Source of the DNA: Antedon mediterranea
Taxonomy: Eukaryota > Echinodermata > Crinoidea > Comatulida > Antedonidae
Reading direction: 5' to 3'
DNA: 64,000 nucleotides
Assembly: GCF_964355755.1 (NCBI RefSeq)
Contig: NC_092670.1
Location: 10,043,201-10,107,200, forward strand
A program made the translations under genes and the position numbers. Position 1 is the stretch's first letter, and every line of letters begins with the position of its first letter. The notes beneath the pieces were generated by a model that was given only the letters and a program-made list of their open reading frames with translations, did not search any database and was not told the origin of the DNA. Shown here one piece after another: positions 1 through 10,778 of the stretch.

Positions 1-1273
1 TTGCTTTTCTTCCTTATATCTATATTTTTAAATTTATACTAACAAATATCTTTTTATTAATATAATAATAATAATAATAATATATCAAAAATTTATTAAA
101 TAATATTTATCGCATAATATGCAATCTACGATAATTTAATTAATTGATATAACACATTTATTAAATACATAACATCATTTGAATAAAAAGAACAAATCAC
201 ATATCTACACATAATCATAACATCGTATACTCTATCTCTAACAATTTATTCAATCTTCTATCGACTAAAGCCGAAGTATAGTCGTTATCTCGGGACCGTT
301 CTATGGCCACCACCAGGTAGGCTTACTTCATTAAGGCTTCTATGAATGGATGTACTGGTTGGGAGCAGGAACGCTAGTAGACCAAACCCAGTACCGTTTT
401 GATTACGATCAATCGGGAAATTACCTCACGAGGGTTTTCTACCTCGAGCAGTTATTGGCTATATGGCAGTATTCAAGTAATTAAAGTGTTAAATAGCATT
501 TAATCCAATTTACATTTAGGTAAACTTAGGGTTCAAAGTATCATACAATAAGAAGATCATTACGAATGTTACGAGGTATTTTAAAAATTTATATTATATA
601 AAATTAAAAAAAATTTAATTTCAAATATTATCATTATTATTACTTACTGGTTTTAGTAGAGTTCTTTCAAGTTCTGTCTGAATGTTTGTCTTTTCTTTTT
701 TTAATTTAAATGTACAATTACTGTATACAATGAAGTATAATGATCCCTATTGTTATTTAGGATGTGGATAAAGATAATTATGTTATTATCTAAGTGCTAT
801 TAATTTTATGATGCCGTTCATTTGTGTTGATTATTATATTACTAAAAATAATACTCTAATTGAGCTCGGGTGAGGTCTCTATTCATATCATTACATCTGC
901 AGCTTTATCAGTATTATGAAAACCATTTTTGCCGGCATCCAGTTCTCTTACTAAATGTGGTACTTGGGCCGGTATTATTTCTTGCTCTCATTAATGCCGG
1001 CCCGATTGAAGATTCAAATAATATGCCGACCCACTCTTGGTGAAGTTGTTCCCAGAAACTCTTTACCTATTACGTAGTCCCTTCTGGAAAATTTGAATAA
1101 ATGGTGTTTGCTTATTTAAAAATGGCAAAAGATATACCAAATCCTTTAAAAATTTCCTTCCTTTACTATATGCATTCCCAACTTTATGATTATTTGACAG
1201 CTAAGTTAAATATTCTGAATTAATATCATCAATATGAGTTTCAAAGGTCACTCAACTGCTCATGCTGTCTTCT
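1..1273. other. Intergenic, AT-rich, no gene recognised
   Basis: AT-rich DNA with short A/T runs and a TAA/ATA microsatellite near 60-85. A GC-richer island at about 265-480 contains a stop-free stretch on the + strand (about 340-483) rich in Trp and Tyr, but it has no family I recognise and no clear exon boundaries. Nothing else is supported. Confidence 0.6.
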
Positions 1274-2566
1274 TCTATATATAAATTTACGTAAGGGCAA
1301 AATTCGGTAAATCGCGCGTTATTTCTAGAATGTTTACTCGATGGTATATAAAGTTGGTTCGTACTTTCGGTACTGATTTTAACCACCTGATATGACCCTG
1401 TTTACTAATTAAATTATGTTAGATAATTAGTTATTGACGATTAAAACGAATTTAGGTTCAACGATTTGCCCCAAATAGGGGTGTTTTCCGATCGTGGTAT
1501 ACACTGTCTAATGGATGTCCATCTTGAAAAATACCCGCCACAAAAATGCGAGGAGGCTTCGCATTTTCCTATCTCCTCCTATGATAATTGTTTTTAATAG
1601 CTGAAAACCGGTTGAACAGCTAGAGTACAGCATCATAATGTTGAAGACAGGCCGATTTTCTTTAAAAAATACTATTTTGATTGATTTAATATATGATTAT
1701 ACAAATGTATTGATTTGCGATGAATGGAACATCCCAATCTCTCAGTCTGCCAGAGTTTGGTTTAACACAAGTAGGTAAATTTATGAGCCCTTGGTTTAAC
1801 ACATACGGTAGGTAAATATATTGGCCCTTTGAGAATAAACTTGCAATTTTTGACAATACTGTAAATATCTATTAACTATTTTTGGTCCTCATTTGAATCG
1901 AGCATTTCTTACTGTGAATGTTCGTACTGTTAGATGTAATATAAAAATATATACAAATAAACTTTATTACTGAGATTGTGGATAGGCTCTACTGTTAGAT
2001 ATACAAATAAACTTTATACTGACAGTTCCTTCTCAACGTTTGTATTAATTATTAATTACCAATAATATAAACGTCGTAGTGATGTGTGACATGTACTTTA
2101 ATATTTCAATCGATTATGACAGTGACAGTTTTAACAAAGTGTTAAATCGCAAATGTTTTACTGTATTTAGAGGTATATTATTGTTACTGAGTTGATAACG
2201 AATATAATAAAATAAATAAAATAAAATAAAAATAAATTTAAAATTTGTTCCTCTTGGTACCTATCCGCTTTCCCATCCCTCAACCCTATTACATACAAAA
2301 CACAAATTCCAAAAATTTGGACTCATTTTGTTGTAAGTTTCTCCTTCTGAAGTAATTCCCAGGGTACTAATTTTAGTTGACTACATAAATCATCGTGTCT
2401 ATTTATTCGTTTCTGTAAACGACAATGTATTATAGTCCTGCGGTACGTACATTTGAAATCGGCAGTTTTGTTACGCTGAAATCCCGGCTGAAATTACTGT
2501 GTATTCGAGAACCATCTGTGGGCACGACCTAGATGGTACGCGAGCGAAGCGAGCGTACCATCTAGT
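1274..2566 (+). mobile_element. Helitron/Helentron-like non-autonomous element, copy 1
   Basis: Begins TCTATATATAAATTTACG and ends in a 3' hairpin (arms CTAGATGGTACGC / GCGTACCATCTAG) followed by the terminal CTAGT. Two further copies (28,349-29,273 and 42,251-43,746) share the same left end and the same right-end motif, which fixes the boundaries. No Rep/helicase coding sequence is visible. A TC start, hairpin and CTRR-T end are the Helitron hallmarks; the TATATATAAATTTACGTAAGG-type left end is what I associate with the Helentron branch. Family assignment is by motif only. Confidence 0.6.
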
Positions 2567-3948
2567 AATAATAATACTTCTATTGAACATAGAGCAATAT
2601 TAGCGTGAAAGATCATCTATATTGGTGTATAAATCAAATAATTATTTGATAGAGAAATTTGTTTGATGTAATTAACCATTCTATTTTAAATAAGAAAATG
2701 CGAAAATTATGGTATTAAAGGCACTCCTTTAAGCATTTGCTTCTTGAGTTAGTTGGATGGCAGAAACAATTTTTCTCTATCCAATCATTTAAATAATCGA
2801 CCGAGGATATCACTTGTGGGTGTCTCCTCCCCCCAATTTTATTTTTACGTTAATGACCTGACTAATGTCAGTGAGAAGTGATATCCTTCGCCCACGATAC
2901 TACTATTTTATTTATCTTCTAATGTTGACATTTTATTTAATACTTTTAATTATGAATTGTCTAAATTTAATGACTGGTTTCTTTAAATTCTAAATTCTTT
3001 TAAAGCTCAGGTACAGGCATGAATTTGAAATATAATATCGGGTTAATTGTACATAAATCAAATATTTGTAACAGAAATCTAGATGAAAAAAACAAAGACA
3101 TGACAATTCGGTGCTTATTGATTTTGTATTGTGTTTCTTTTCGGTGTAAAATCGGGTTTTTCTTTGCTTATTCAAATTTTGATGATTATGCTAATAATAC
3201 AATTATAGTTTTGCATAATATAAATCTAAAGTATAAACAGCTAATAATTATACTGTATTTATTTTTGCCTTAATTGTTGTTTTTGCTTTGAAATTAAGTA
3301 GAAAATTAAGACAATTTGATGCTTATGGTATTTTTTTTGTCGATTAAAAATATTATTTGCTAATTATAATTTTGCTGATTATGCTAATTATAATTTTGCT
3401 GATTATGCTAATTATAATTGTGCATAATTAAAAATCTAAATAAATAAGAGTGAGTTAATGGTTTTTACCAATATCATTATCTGTGCATATTTTATGTTCG
3501 CATGGTAATCGAATTTTGCTTGGAATGAGATATTAAAAATCTACCGGAAGAAAATGTTGTAATTTTATGATTTTGAATATAAACAGGTTGTTAAATGTAT
3601 GTTTTCCATGTGTCTTTATTATGAAATATTACAATATAATTATGTCTGGGCATTTTATATCGAAAAGGCATTATTTTTCGCGAATGTTAAATGTATGTTT
3701 TTCGTAGGTATTTTATATTATAAAATATGATTATTTTCGCGAATGATAAATGTGTTTGTTGCATTAATATTTTTTATTTTAACAAAGGTAATTGTTTTTT
3801 GTTTGTTTGTACTTTGTACACTTATTTTATAGTGTTACGGTACTGTAATATCTGTTTGTTCCAAATAATATTGAATTCCGGCATGATTACATTGGTTGTA
3901 TATGGTTTACCAATCTACATATAGTAACACCTTTGGGCCACAGCGAAG
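2567..3948. other. Intergenic, AT-rich, with a short tandem repeat
   Basis: No credible gene. Overlapping open frames on both strands near 2,990-3,273 lie in low-complexity AT-rich DNA and match nothing. At about 3,357-3,422 a 24-25 bp unit (GCTGATTATGCTAATTATAA) is repeated nearly three times. Confidence 0.6.
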
Positions 3949-4185
3949 TGTCCCCTTAATAGGAGTGTCCTTTAAATAGGATTTGGCTAAAATGTTAAAA
4001 ATTTACCTTTCATATTTCACGAGAAATTGTCCCCTTAATAGGAGTGTCCTTTAAATAGGATTTGGCTAAAATGTTAAAAATTTACCTTTCATATTTCACG
4101 AGAAATTGTCCCCTTAATAGGAGTGCCCTTTAAATAGGATTTGGCTAAAATGTTAACATATTGCCATTTATTTATTGCACGAGAA
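3949..4185. repeat. 79-bp tandem repeat, three units
   Basis: Units start at 3,949, 4,028 and 4,107, each opening TGTCCCCTTAATAGGAGTG and running through TTTAAATAGGATTTGGCT. The first two units are almost identical and the third diverges in its second half. A related GTGTCC-rich sequence occurs near 6,580-6,670, which suggests the unit derives from a dispersed repeat. Confidence 0.9.
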
Positions 4186-7100
4186 AGTGTGTTATTAGGG
4201 GTGTTGAAATGGTGGGCGTTCTACTGTAGTATGGTTTCACGTTGAAAGATATAGAAAAAGTGCAGTCCCATATACCTTATCTCGCTTCTAAATGAATAAT
4301 ATCAATAATAATATTTAGAATATGTAAATATCCTTGTAATTTAGCTTTGGCTGCAATGACGATATTTGAAATAAATGAAATGAATGGAAAAAATGAAATG
4401 AATAATGATTTTAAAGCATAAGCCTGCAATATGCCTGTATATGTTACACAAATTAATCCTCTAGTCAATTATAAGGGAATAAATTTCAATTGTAATGAAC
4501 TCTGATTAAATGAACTTCTACATAAAATCAATGTTTTATTTTATGTCAGAGCTACGTGCCGAAAAATAAATTTGCGACTACATAAATTCTAGCAGATCGT
4601 GATTAGATTAGCTCTTTGAGGTAAACAAGTGGAGAAAAGTAACTTGTATTCTCATTCAATAAACCATTATTAAAGTCATGTACGACTATTACAAGACCAA
4701 CTACCAAGAGAAACATAATAACAATCGCCAAATTGTAAACCTGGTTTAATGAATGCCGAGCTGGATGAAGTGATTTTGTCTGTTTTGCGTAAACAAAGAA
4801 TTAAAGATGGTTTTAGTCGCGGATAATGTCTTTATTTTTACTTTGAATTTAAGCATCGAGCAAGGAAAGGCTTAAATAATAAATAGATGTTTTATTTAGA
4901 ACGTCTGCAAGATTGAAAAGTCGGCGAGTCCATTTTAGCCTTAAAGCAACACGTAGAGAAAAGAACAAATTAATGAATAAACCATGGATTATTACATACA
5001 AACCATCATGATTAAAGGTACACTATCAAACTCGTTTGACAAAAAAAGTGTGATGTGCCCAAATATGGCAGAGATATGCCCAAATATGGTAGTGATATGA
5101 CATCATCATGTCCATATATGGTCACATCATCACATTTTGTTGTCACATAAAGACAGAGCTTTAGTCCTACTATGGTATGTTCTAATGTATCTATACCGGT
5201 ACTATACAAGTTTGTTTATTACACCGACGTGGATGTGATGCTGAGACTGAGAATATAATTGTTTTTTGTCCAGAATAAATGTTCATCTTAAATCTTCGTG
5301 TTTAAAATTGCTATTGTTATTATAAAAATATAACCTCTTTGCAACATTAATTTCAAGCTCAGTTGTTTTTTTTTGTTGAAAATATTTATATTTCGTAATA
5401 AATTATATAGAAACTAAACTCGAAGCTACCCTTTAATAAATCGGTGCCTAAAAACATCGCTCATATTTTATTCAAATCAAACAAATTGCGTCATCGGTAT
5501 TATAACAACATCGGTTATTTTTTTCCGAGACTGTTTTATCATAAACCACAAACACGGCATATTGGCTGAGACAATTATTTTGATACTACACAGAGACTTA
5601 AGAATAAGCATACAACATCATTTTCTGGCATGTTGGGAAAGAATGAATGGAACAAAGGTATAGGGTTGCTACTGTCATTCTCGCGTTCAAAAAATCGTTT
5701 TTAATTTCTATGCGCCCGTAAACTATGCCTCCATAATTTAGCGAGGACAACATTTAAAAGACGCGCGCGTTCACATTCTGATGAATTTAATTTACCGCGC
5801 GTGTAAAAGAATTTTACAGACGTGCGCGTTCAAATGCTGATAAAATTCGTTCGTTTGTACGCATGTATCTCCTTCTTGGTGTACAAGTTCACACCGTATA
5901 ATCAGTTTTACTTGTACTGGATTGTATTCTTATGTAGTATAAACATTGCTATGAAACGCTAATTCGGTTTTTTGAAATGATAATAATGTTTTTGTTGTTG
6001 AAACCAGGTTGTTTATGCATATTGCTGTTTCATTGATATTTCTTTAAAGAGTTTCTTTACCTTCTAACATAACATTTTTCATCGTTGATTTCTGTTACGT
6101 AATAAGTTTTATCGTTGAATGAAGGGTTGTCCGCTATGATCTTCCCGAAACAAAGTTTACCTTAGATATGGAAGATGTTTCTTTTTCTCATTTGATGATC
6201 TATTTGTTGATGATCTGTCTCTGATTTCATAAGCTTCAAAATGAGCTCACTTTTTAGGTTGCAGATTCAATTATTTTCTCCGCTTCACGTGATCTACTTG
6301 TTAATGACTCCTTATGAACTACTTTTGAGGAAATTGCTTTACTTACAAAATCCTTGGTGGCGCTATTATTAATTACATGTGATAATATTGAAGAAAATAA
6401 TAGGTGATTTCTTAGATGATTTAGTTTGCGATAGACTGAAGTTAAAATAACACACCTCGGGCAGCAGGTAAGCGATTCATTTATTTTGTACTGTTATAAT
6501 GTATACAGGTGCATACTACTGTAGGCCTCCTAGTTCCCTTTGAAGTGGGCACTCAACAGCAAGTCCATAACAGTTAACCCTTTTTAGAGGACACCCATAT
6601 TGTATGAATTGAAGGGAACACTTCGTTGGTTCCCAAAGGTGTCCTCATAATAGGGGTTCCCCTTATTTGCTATTTCATAACATTCAGTGACTTAACGGGA
6701 GACATAAAGTAGACGCGCGTGTACTAAAGTGACCTTAATTATTTTTGTCAGTTTTTGAGCGCCCGCGTCACATCATGGTTGCCTACAGCTCTTCGTTGGA
6801 TACAGACGTAAAATAGACCTATAATGATAAATTTCAATTCACAGAAACATCGAATGATGTGATGGATGTATCGCAAGCATACTATTTTTATTTGTGCATA
6901 AACCATGAAAACAATGATATATATATTTTTTATGTGTAATTTCTTCACGGTTTAAAGAGTTCCAAGCCGGGATTAGGAATATAGTCTTGGTTTCTCACTA
7001 TGACGCAACGTAAGGACGTAAGCGCAAAAAAAGTAATTCTCACTTTGGCGTTGCGTTCTGTGGGAAACAATTTGTGTATATTAAAAGTTTAGTTTTATAT

Positions 7101-8097
7101 AATATATTTTTAATGTATAGGCCTATATATTTTTGTTTCAAAATCTTCAAATTGAAACTCATTTTAAACTTGGTTTGCCCTTTTTTGTTTACAAAATCAC
7201 TTTATTCGGGTTTATGTATTTATACACTGAGCATTTGAAAATATTTTAATTGGCGCGTAATACTTGTTTGTCCATATTATTATTCAATTATTATTATCCT
7301 AACCACTTATCAGATAGATGCACCCCAAGACACCCCCTTTTCCCATTAACAAAATGTAAAACGTCGTAAGCCCCATTAACCCAAGTCTGACGTGCTTCTA
7401 TGCTAAAAAGAAAGCAGATTTGGCTGATTTTCATCACGAAACACGTTAACACAGGGGACCCCGTAGGCCGGCTACATGAAGAAAAATTGGGTGTGATTTA
7501 AACCGGCCTTAAGCCTACTTTGTAAAGTTTAATCGAAATGAATTTGTACTTAAGGCATTGGATTAATCATATACCCATCCGGTTCCTTGCATCACATCTA
7601 CTGTGTCGATAATTATCACTATCAAGGATTCTACATACTAAGTATATTCTAGTTCTCGGTACTGTGTCTAGATTTCTCCACAGTGTCAGAACAATTCCGT
7701 AATACAGCGGTACATGTTTCACATGGTATCAAACCTACCCATGATACATGCACTAAAATGTGATACACATTGAACTCATCATTTAAGGTTGGTTATTGTT
7801 AAAAGTGATGCTGTATATACGGTATTTAGACCTATATGCCTATTGTGAAAATATCATCGTAATATTAGGATATACAGTAGGCCTACTGGGAATCCGGTCA
7901 CTACGAGTCTCTTTAAATCATTTTCTGATTTATTCCACAACATATTGGTGTACTGAATAATGATGTCGACTCTCTCATCCTATAATTAGGTACCTCAGTT
8001 GATTGCATATAATTCTCTATGGACAGTACATCAATTTCAAGCACTATAGATTAAAATTATTCTTATAATATTATTATTTCTAACTTCCAATCATTAA
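4186..8097. other. Intergenic, no gene recognised
   Basis: About 3.9 kb without a supportable coding region. It contains a CCAAATATGG short repeat at about 5,050-5,140, a pair of similar ACGCGCGYGTTCA-type motifs at 5,760-5,840, a GTGTCC-type repeat relic at about 6,500-6,680, and at 6,985-7,071 a decayed relative of the fold-back MITE family described at 8,098. All open frames here are short and lack recognisable domains. Confidence 0.6.
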
Positions 8098-8258
8098 AGC
8101 TTGGTTCCCACTAGGACGCAACACAAGGACCTAGACCCAACGCAAGCGAGTTGATGACCAATCACACGCGACTATTCGAATAATTCATCGCTTGAGATTG
8201 GTCAAATCACTTGCGTTGCGTTACGTCTTAGCGTTGCGTCCTAGTGTGAACCAAGCTT
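8098..8258. mobile_element. Fold-back MITE, 'CTTGGTTCCCACTAGGACGC' family
   Basis: The two ends are long imperfect inverted repeats: AAGCTTGGTTCCCACTAGG on the left and CCTAGTGTGAACCAAGCTT on the right, with an inner CGCAACGCAAG / CTTGCGTTGCG pairing, so nearly the whole 160 bp can fold back. It has no coding capacity. Relatives lie at 6,985-7,071, 9,243-9,345, 10,914-11,093 and 11,096-11,242, all in the 5 kb around the GPCR. The transposase superfamily is not determinable; TA is a possible target duplication. Confidence 0.75.
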
Positions 8259-8517
8259 ACTAGGCCTAATATTGGTTTTTTGGGACCTTAGGGATAACAG
8301 TATGATAATGTATTTATTTATGATTAGGGTTGTATGCAAACGTTTCTCTTCTTGCAAGATCGACATTTCACGGAATTTTCCAGATACTAGAATCCAGCAA
8401 ACTTCGTCATTGCAAGTTTTGGTAGAGTTTTTACATGTTGTAGAATAGACTTCGGGAAAACAAACAGATTATGTGAGAATTGTGAATGATACCAAAATCA
8501 AATCTCTGGCATAAAGG

Positions 8518-8690
8518 CTGATTTAAACAGACGAGCGGTAACGGTAAGCGGACAAAACCGCGTAGCTTGTCCCACGTAGAATATGTATCTATCCTGAGCG
8601 GAAATCGCTCGTCCGCTCCGCGTTGTGTGTAAATGATCATAATGAATAACATAGATTCTATATTTTTATTATCGTTACCGCTCGTTTAAA
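8518..8690. mobile_element. Fold-back MITE, GAGCGGTAACG ends
   Basis: Inverted ends ATTTAAACAGACGAGCGGTAACG-like (left, about 8,521-8,543) and CGTTACCGCTCGTTTAAAT (right, about 8,673-8,691) enclose about 130 bp with internal palindromic CGCTCGTCCGCTC. The open frame antisense through this interval follows from the repeat and is not a gene. Confidence 0.6.
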
Positions 8691-9604
8691 TGTGTAAGTG
8701 TAAATTGGCATTAAGGGACATACACACACACAGCGCTGGTTTTACAATGATTGGGACTGATGGTGATACGGATGATAAGAATGATGACAACGGCGACTAC
8801 TGCAACCAATAGAAAACTCGGTTGCTCGTTTATGAGACGATTAATCGTGTTCCGTAGATTACATGATCAGTGCAAGATTTATGACGGATTTTGAAGCTTT
8901 CGATAGTGATCCGATAATCAACGTTGAACTACGCGGATGGTTTTATTTCGTAGTTTAAACAAACATAATTGAGCTCAAGTCCACGAAAAGATAATCTCAT
9001 CGATATGCAAAATAAAGTGTTTTCAGTGCAGGGGCGTAACGACTAGCGCTCACTGGCTAAACCCAGGGGCTCCGGAGCTTATGGGGCCGGGGGACCATGA
9101 GCAGTGCCAAGAAGAAGAAAGAGTTTCTAAACCAGGGGCCTCAGGCCTCTGCCTTACGTCTCTGGTTCAGTGCGTACGTAAATGAACGTGCGTACAGTAG
9201 TATTTCAATGACGCCGTAATGTCTACGTAGCAAACTACTCTGCTTTGAGCTTTGTTTCCACTGCCTGAGACGCAACGCAAGTGTGTCATCGCTTGTGATT
9301 GGCCAAACATTTATGCTGCGCTTACGTTCTTGCTTTGCTCTAGGATAGTTAAATAAAGCATTACTATTTAAACTTAGGTGTAATTTGCCCTGACGTAATG
9401 ATACGTCTTCAAATTTCGCATACGTAATGAACCGTTTTGCTCTTTAGAAAGCCGCCCACTACAAAATTACGAATATTAATTAACTAAACTTAAAGTAGAT
9501 GAAAAGTGACACTAGACAGCTAGAAGTTTACCGTATGTATTTGTGTAGTTAACAGTAATTTAGATTGTAAACAAAGAATTACTGGTTATATTTTACAAAG
9601 TTTA
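8691..9604. other. Intergenic with a decayed MITE
   Basis: No gene seen. At about 9,243-9,345 lies a shortened, degenerate member of the CTTGGTTCCCAC / ACGCAACGCAAG fold-back family. Confidence 0.5.
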
Positions 9605-9833
9605 GAGAGTGATATGATGAGGCATGGGTTCGAGCCTGCCTGTGCCATATTGATTGCATCCTTAAGATACTTTACTCTCGTTGCCTTGTCATTCAGATCG
9701 GACGTAAAGTAGTTGGTCCCGTGTAAATATTATGTGCACGGAAAGAGTAGTGGATCGTCATCCTCTGCACTGTGACTGCCGTGGGTTCACGTAGGGACCT
9801 CAAGTAAGCTTGAGGACGATTATATTTACATTT
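9605..9833 (+). mobile_element. tRNA-derived SINE, diverged copy
   Basis: Shares with the better copy at 41,081-41,305 the B-box-like GGGTTCGAGCC, the following TTGCATC...TTTACTCTCGTTGCC block, the CTGCCGTGGGT block and the 3' AAGCTTGAGGACGA end. It lacks the 5S-like head and has a short internal insertion. The family is described at the 41-kb copy. Confidence 0.65.
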
Positions 9834-10433
9834 TAGAACGTTGATGAGCAGTTTCATAAATAGGCATATTTAATATGCAAGAAAAAAACAATAGACGTGC
9901 TTTCAATACGTGTATCTACTTCCTTCATAAACAATGTTTTTCAGCAAGAACGGTATTAGTAGCCTAATGACATGCTCGTTATCACTTCGTATCTAATGTG
10001 TATACATTTCAGTATTTAGTTTTATACACAGACGTACTTTTGATGTATATTGAAAATGATACTGGGATTTATCCGAGACAACAATATCGTTGTATCTGCT
10101 TTTTTTAGAAAAGCTTAATTTTCCATCAAATTATTTTTACGTTTCTTGTTCTGAAGGTACTATTTTCTCCTTTTCACACTCGGCGTCTACTTAAAAAAAT
10201 CTGCACATATTTAAAATAACATAAGGACTAAATTTGGCAAAATCAAAGTAAACTCAGTGAATCTACATGAATCGTTCTTTTTTTTAAACAAACCACAGAC
10301 AAGCAAAGCAATCAGATTTAGACGATACACGTTTATTTTGATTTTCCAAACTTAATATGCGTTACGTACTGTAAATCTGTCTTTAAAGTCAGTAGGTGCG
10401 TTTTTACTTTCATATTAATTTTGTTATTATAGA
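9834..10433. other. GPCR 5' flank, no separate feature
   Basis: AT-rich sequence upstream of the receptor start codon. No clear TATA/initiator arrangement or additional 5' exon could be assigned by eye. An acceptor-like TTGTTATTATAG lies immediately before 10,433, so the start codon may sit at the beginning of a second exon with a non-coding first exon further upstream (inference). Confidence 0.45.
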
Positions 10434-10778
10434 ATGGACGATAATGCTACCTTTCCAGCCGCTGGAATCAACGACTATGACATTTCGTACGGGAACGATT
10501 ATTACGACATAGTAAACATGTTAGACGTCGAACAGATCGCCATACCGTTTACGTGGACGTTGTTCATTGTGGTTGGTTTAGGCTGTAACAGTCTTATCAT
10601 TTACGTGGTGTGTAGGTTCGGTACAATGAGAACTGTTACTAACTGCTACATTGTCAATATCTCAGTTACGGATATTATGTTTCTGGTGTTGTGTGCTCCC
10701 TTCACTATCTTCACGTATACAAAACATGTGTGGATCTTTGGAAACGCGCTGTGTCGTATCGTTATGTATCTCATGCAG
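10434..10778 (+). CDS. KISS1R-like: GPCR exon 1 (residues 1-115)
   Basis: Encodes the N-terminus, TM1, TM2 and the start of TM3 (TM3 Cys107). It ends ATGCAG|GTGTGT, phase 0, directly before the VSVHAT block. The start is the first ATG after the acceptor-like TATAG, and the frame closes two codons past the donor. Confidence 0.88.

Noticed and set aside
2990-3273. Overlapping open frames on both strands near 3 kb
   Set aside because: Low-complexity AT-rich sequence, no domains and no splice context.
3949-4185. CRISPR-like array of regular repeats
   Set aside because: The 79-bp units abut each other without unique spacers, and the context is animal nuclear DNA.
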